From Temnothorax longispinosus (taxonomy: Eukaryota; Arthropoda; Insecta; Hymenoptera; Formicidae), in contig NC_092358.1 of NCBI RefSeq assembly GCF_030848805.1, positions 24,045,073-24,109,072 of the forward strand: DNA of 64,000 bases, read 5' to 3'. How positions within the stretch are numbered: position 1 is the first letter of the stretch; every line of letters starts with the position of its first letter. The notes under the pieces are model-generated. The model was not told the DNA's origin and searched no databases. It was given only the letters and a program-made list of their open reading frames with translations. The translations under genes and the position numbers were made by a program. Below, piece by piece: positions 62,353 through 64,000 of the stretch.

Positions 62353-62640
62353 CTTGGACAGATGTAAAAAGAAAGCGAGAGAGGAAGAAAGAGAGAGAGA
62401 GAGAGAGCGGGAGAACGTAAACGAGAGAGGTCGAGAGGGAGAGAAGCGATTCGATCGATCAGGTCGCAACTTTCATAGGAACTGGCAGAAGATTTCGAAG
62501 ACGAGGAGGCAGCGGCGGACGACGTCGGGGAAGGAAAAAGGAAAGAGATTGGAAAAGGAAAGGGAGAAAGAGAGAGAGAGAGAGCGGAAAGAGGCGGTAG
62601 CGAGGAAAAGGAGCAGTATAAGAGAGACGGCGAGAGAGCT
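62353..62640 (+). repeat. ~290-bp purine-rich (GA/GGA) tract
   Basis: The plus strand is almost all A/G apart from brief interruptions, including a (GA)n run at 62389-62406 and another at 62570-62583. Frames crossing it on both strands give low-complexity Arg/Glu or Ser/Leu peptides and are not taken as genes. Confidence 0.75.
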
Positions 62641-64000
62641 GCCTGTCGGTATTCGATGCCTATACACATCCAGCCAGGTGTAGAGAGGCATGAAGCAAGC
62701 CGTAAGTAAGCTGTAAGCCGAAGCAACGGGGAGGAGGGCGGGCTGGCTCTGACTGGCAGGTTTCTTCATCGGAGAAGCCACCGGAAATGATGCTTCCCTT
62801 CCCGATACTGGGAATATATTGTCGATGGCCGCGCTAAGACGCGTATCCGCGTCCACGTCAATAAATGTGCCATCGACGAAAATATACTTTAAATATGAAA
62901 CAGTCAGGCGCAGCGTGGCCCCGATCCCCATCGAGATGGTTCCCGACAGGTACACGCCTTGCACACGCCATACGATATATACCCCGGTCCCCGTACGCGC
63001 GCGTTCGACTTCCTCTTCTTCTTTCCGCGAACTTTCGTAATGTTGCGCAACGACGACGCGGAACTGGAAGCACGACAACGTTACACAGATACGTACGCGG
63101 GATTACGCGCGGCCGCGTCTCACTCTCGTCTCACTCACGATCTCTTTAGACGTGAAGACCTATCGATCCTGCGTGGCCAGAGGCCTATCTCATTTTTTCC
63201 TCGGATATACAGAACACCTTCGAGAGCATCACGGAAACACGTCGATGCTTGTACATTTCGTACAGGGACATAGATTTTTTGGGAGGAATAGTGACACTGT
63301 CGCATACGTTCCGCTCCAGTTTCTCCGTTGTCCCATTCGCGTTTTGCTCAAAATGATCGATGGCACGGACAGGTTGATATAAACGCAAGGTACACACATA
63401 TGTGAGAATTAATGGCGAGAACACGTCTGCGGGATTAATAAACGGCGTTATTTACGGCAATCCTTGAAACCAAGAAAATAATAGGAAAAATTTATTTGTT
63501 GAAATTTTATTGCCGCATTTTCTTGTATGCCTATTCACCCACGACTTTCTTATGTCGGGCAAATAAAAATATCCGTCTTCAATATCCAAAATATTTCTAT
63601 TTTTGCCAACAAAGAAGCTAGTGCTAATAAAGCACGCATTGTAAAATTCTTTTGTTAACAGTTACCATTCAATCCTGTGAATTTTAAGAAAGGTTCGAGA
63701 CTTCCAATTCGTCAAAGAGTTTCTCCCTTATATTTTTCTTTCTCTGTCTTTTTTTAATAAACCTATAGAACTTCTATAATTGTTTGTGCGGCATATATAT
63801 CTGCATCGCGTAACTCCGGCATAGCCTTTCTTAATTATTGGTATCCGGATTATTGAGACGTAATCATTAGAGGAGAAAACGTTTTCTGCCTTTCTTCCTC
63901 AGTCTAATCATCCCACGGCGAGACACGAGAGAGGCACGAACGCGAAAACGCGCTGAAATCTGAGGTCTACATCCGCATGGTCAGGACAGACGGCCGGCGT
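62641..64000. other. GC-rich patch open in many frames, then AT-rich end
   Basis: Between about 62.80 and 63.27 kb nearly every frame on both strands is open. The minus frame is the most protein-like (GVYLSGTISMGIGATLRLTV, then KYIFVDGTFIDVDADTRLSA), a beta-rich pattern with few rare residues, but its acceptor (GTGTGCAAG) lacks a pyrimidine tract. No family is recognised. From 63.45 kb to the end the DNA is AT-rich with nothing recognised. Confidence 0.3.

Noticed and set aside
62193..63078. Minus-strand frames of 177 and 201 codons
   Set aside because: Most of their length is translated CT microsatellite (Ser/Leu/Phe runs); only small parts at the ends look protein-like and those are noted separately.
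1..64000. CRISPR arrays, operons, rRNA, snRNA or intact tRNA genes
   Set aside because: No regularly spaced direct repeats, no ribosome-binding-site gene strings and no recognisable rRNA or snRNA sequence were seen; the only tRNA-like sequence is the SINE head.

Overview
This is eukaryotic nuclear DNA, most probably from an insect and plausibly a hymenopteran such as an ant. It is AT-rich with scattered GC-rich patches in which CpG is not depleted. It holds many microsatellites, purine/pyrimidine tracts, small inverted-repeat elements and one tRNA-derived SINE. There is no long open reading frame (the longest is about 200 codons), no dense gene packing and no prokaryotic signal. The organism call is an inference from composition and repeat types; no gene here identifies a species.

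Most of the window reads as intergenic or intronic. No complete gene was recognised. The best-supported coding pieces are isolated exon candidates judged from reading frame plus splice sites. Two minus-strand exons, 44333-44458 and 39419-39515, encode hydrophobic leader-like N-termini and end at good donor sites. The first resembles the leader exon of an immunoglobulin-superfamily cell-surface protein such as the insect beaten-path family, and that assignment is tentative. A plus-strand internal exon candidate, 59623-59726, has a long pyrimidine tract, an AG acceptor, a single open frame and a GT donor, and encodes a Ser/Arg-rich linker. Weaker candidates lie at 11598-11927, 25948-26040, 31906-32048, 44973-45323 and 62242-62352. 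A likely 5' noncoding exon ends at a donor at 51838/51839. GC-rich patches that may be promoters lie near 3.7, 15.1, 17.6, 19.0, 29.8, 40.0, 47.5, 51.7, 57.0 and 61.2 kb.

Layout: 1-14 kb is mostly AT-rich and featureless, with a 323-bp palindromic MITE at 3149-3471, a hairpin at 4270-4322 and an AT repeat at 11.3 kb. The 14-28 kb stretch has a second small inverted-repeat element (14655-14792), a perfect 32-bp hairpin (18189-18265) and pyrimidine tracts. At 28.2-28.9 kb a C-rich degenerate tandem repeat is interrupted by a 137-bp MITE, and a solo arm of the same family sits at 2881-2928. From 39 to 46 kb are the two leader exons and a striking 638-bp inverted-repeat element (43098-43735). Its loop carries a full match to the metazoan histone 3' stem-loop consensus. 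The 46-64 kb stretch is rich in GC patches, a G-quadruplex-type tract, a SINE (54669-54990) and the 59.6 kb exon candidate.

The most interesting observation is the inverted-repeat element with the histone-type stem-loop in its loop. Transcribed, it would give a roughly 240-bp RNA duplex closed by a histone 3'-end processing signal. I found no evidence for a complete novel multi-gene system.
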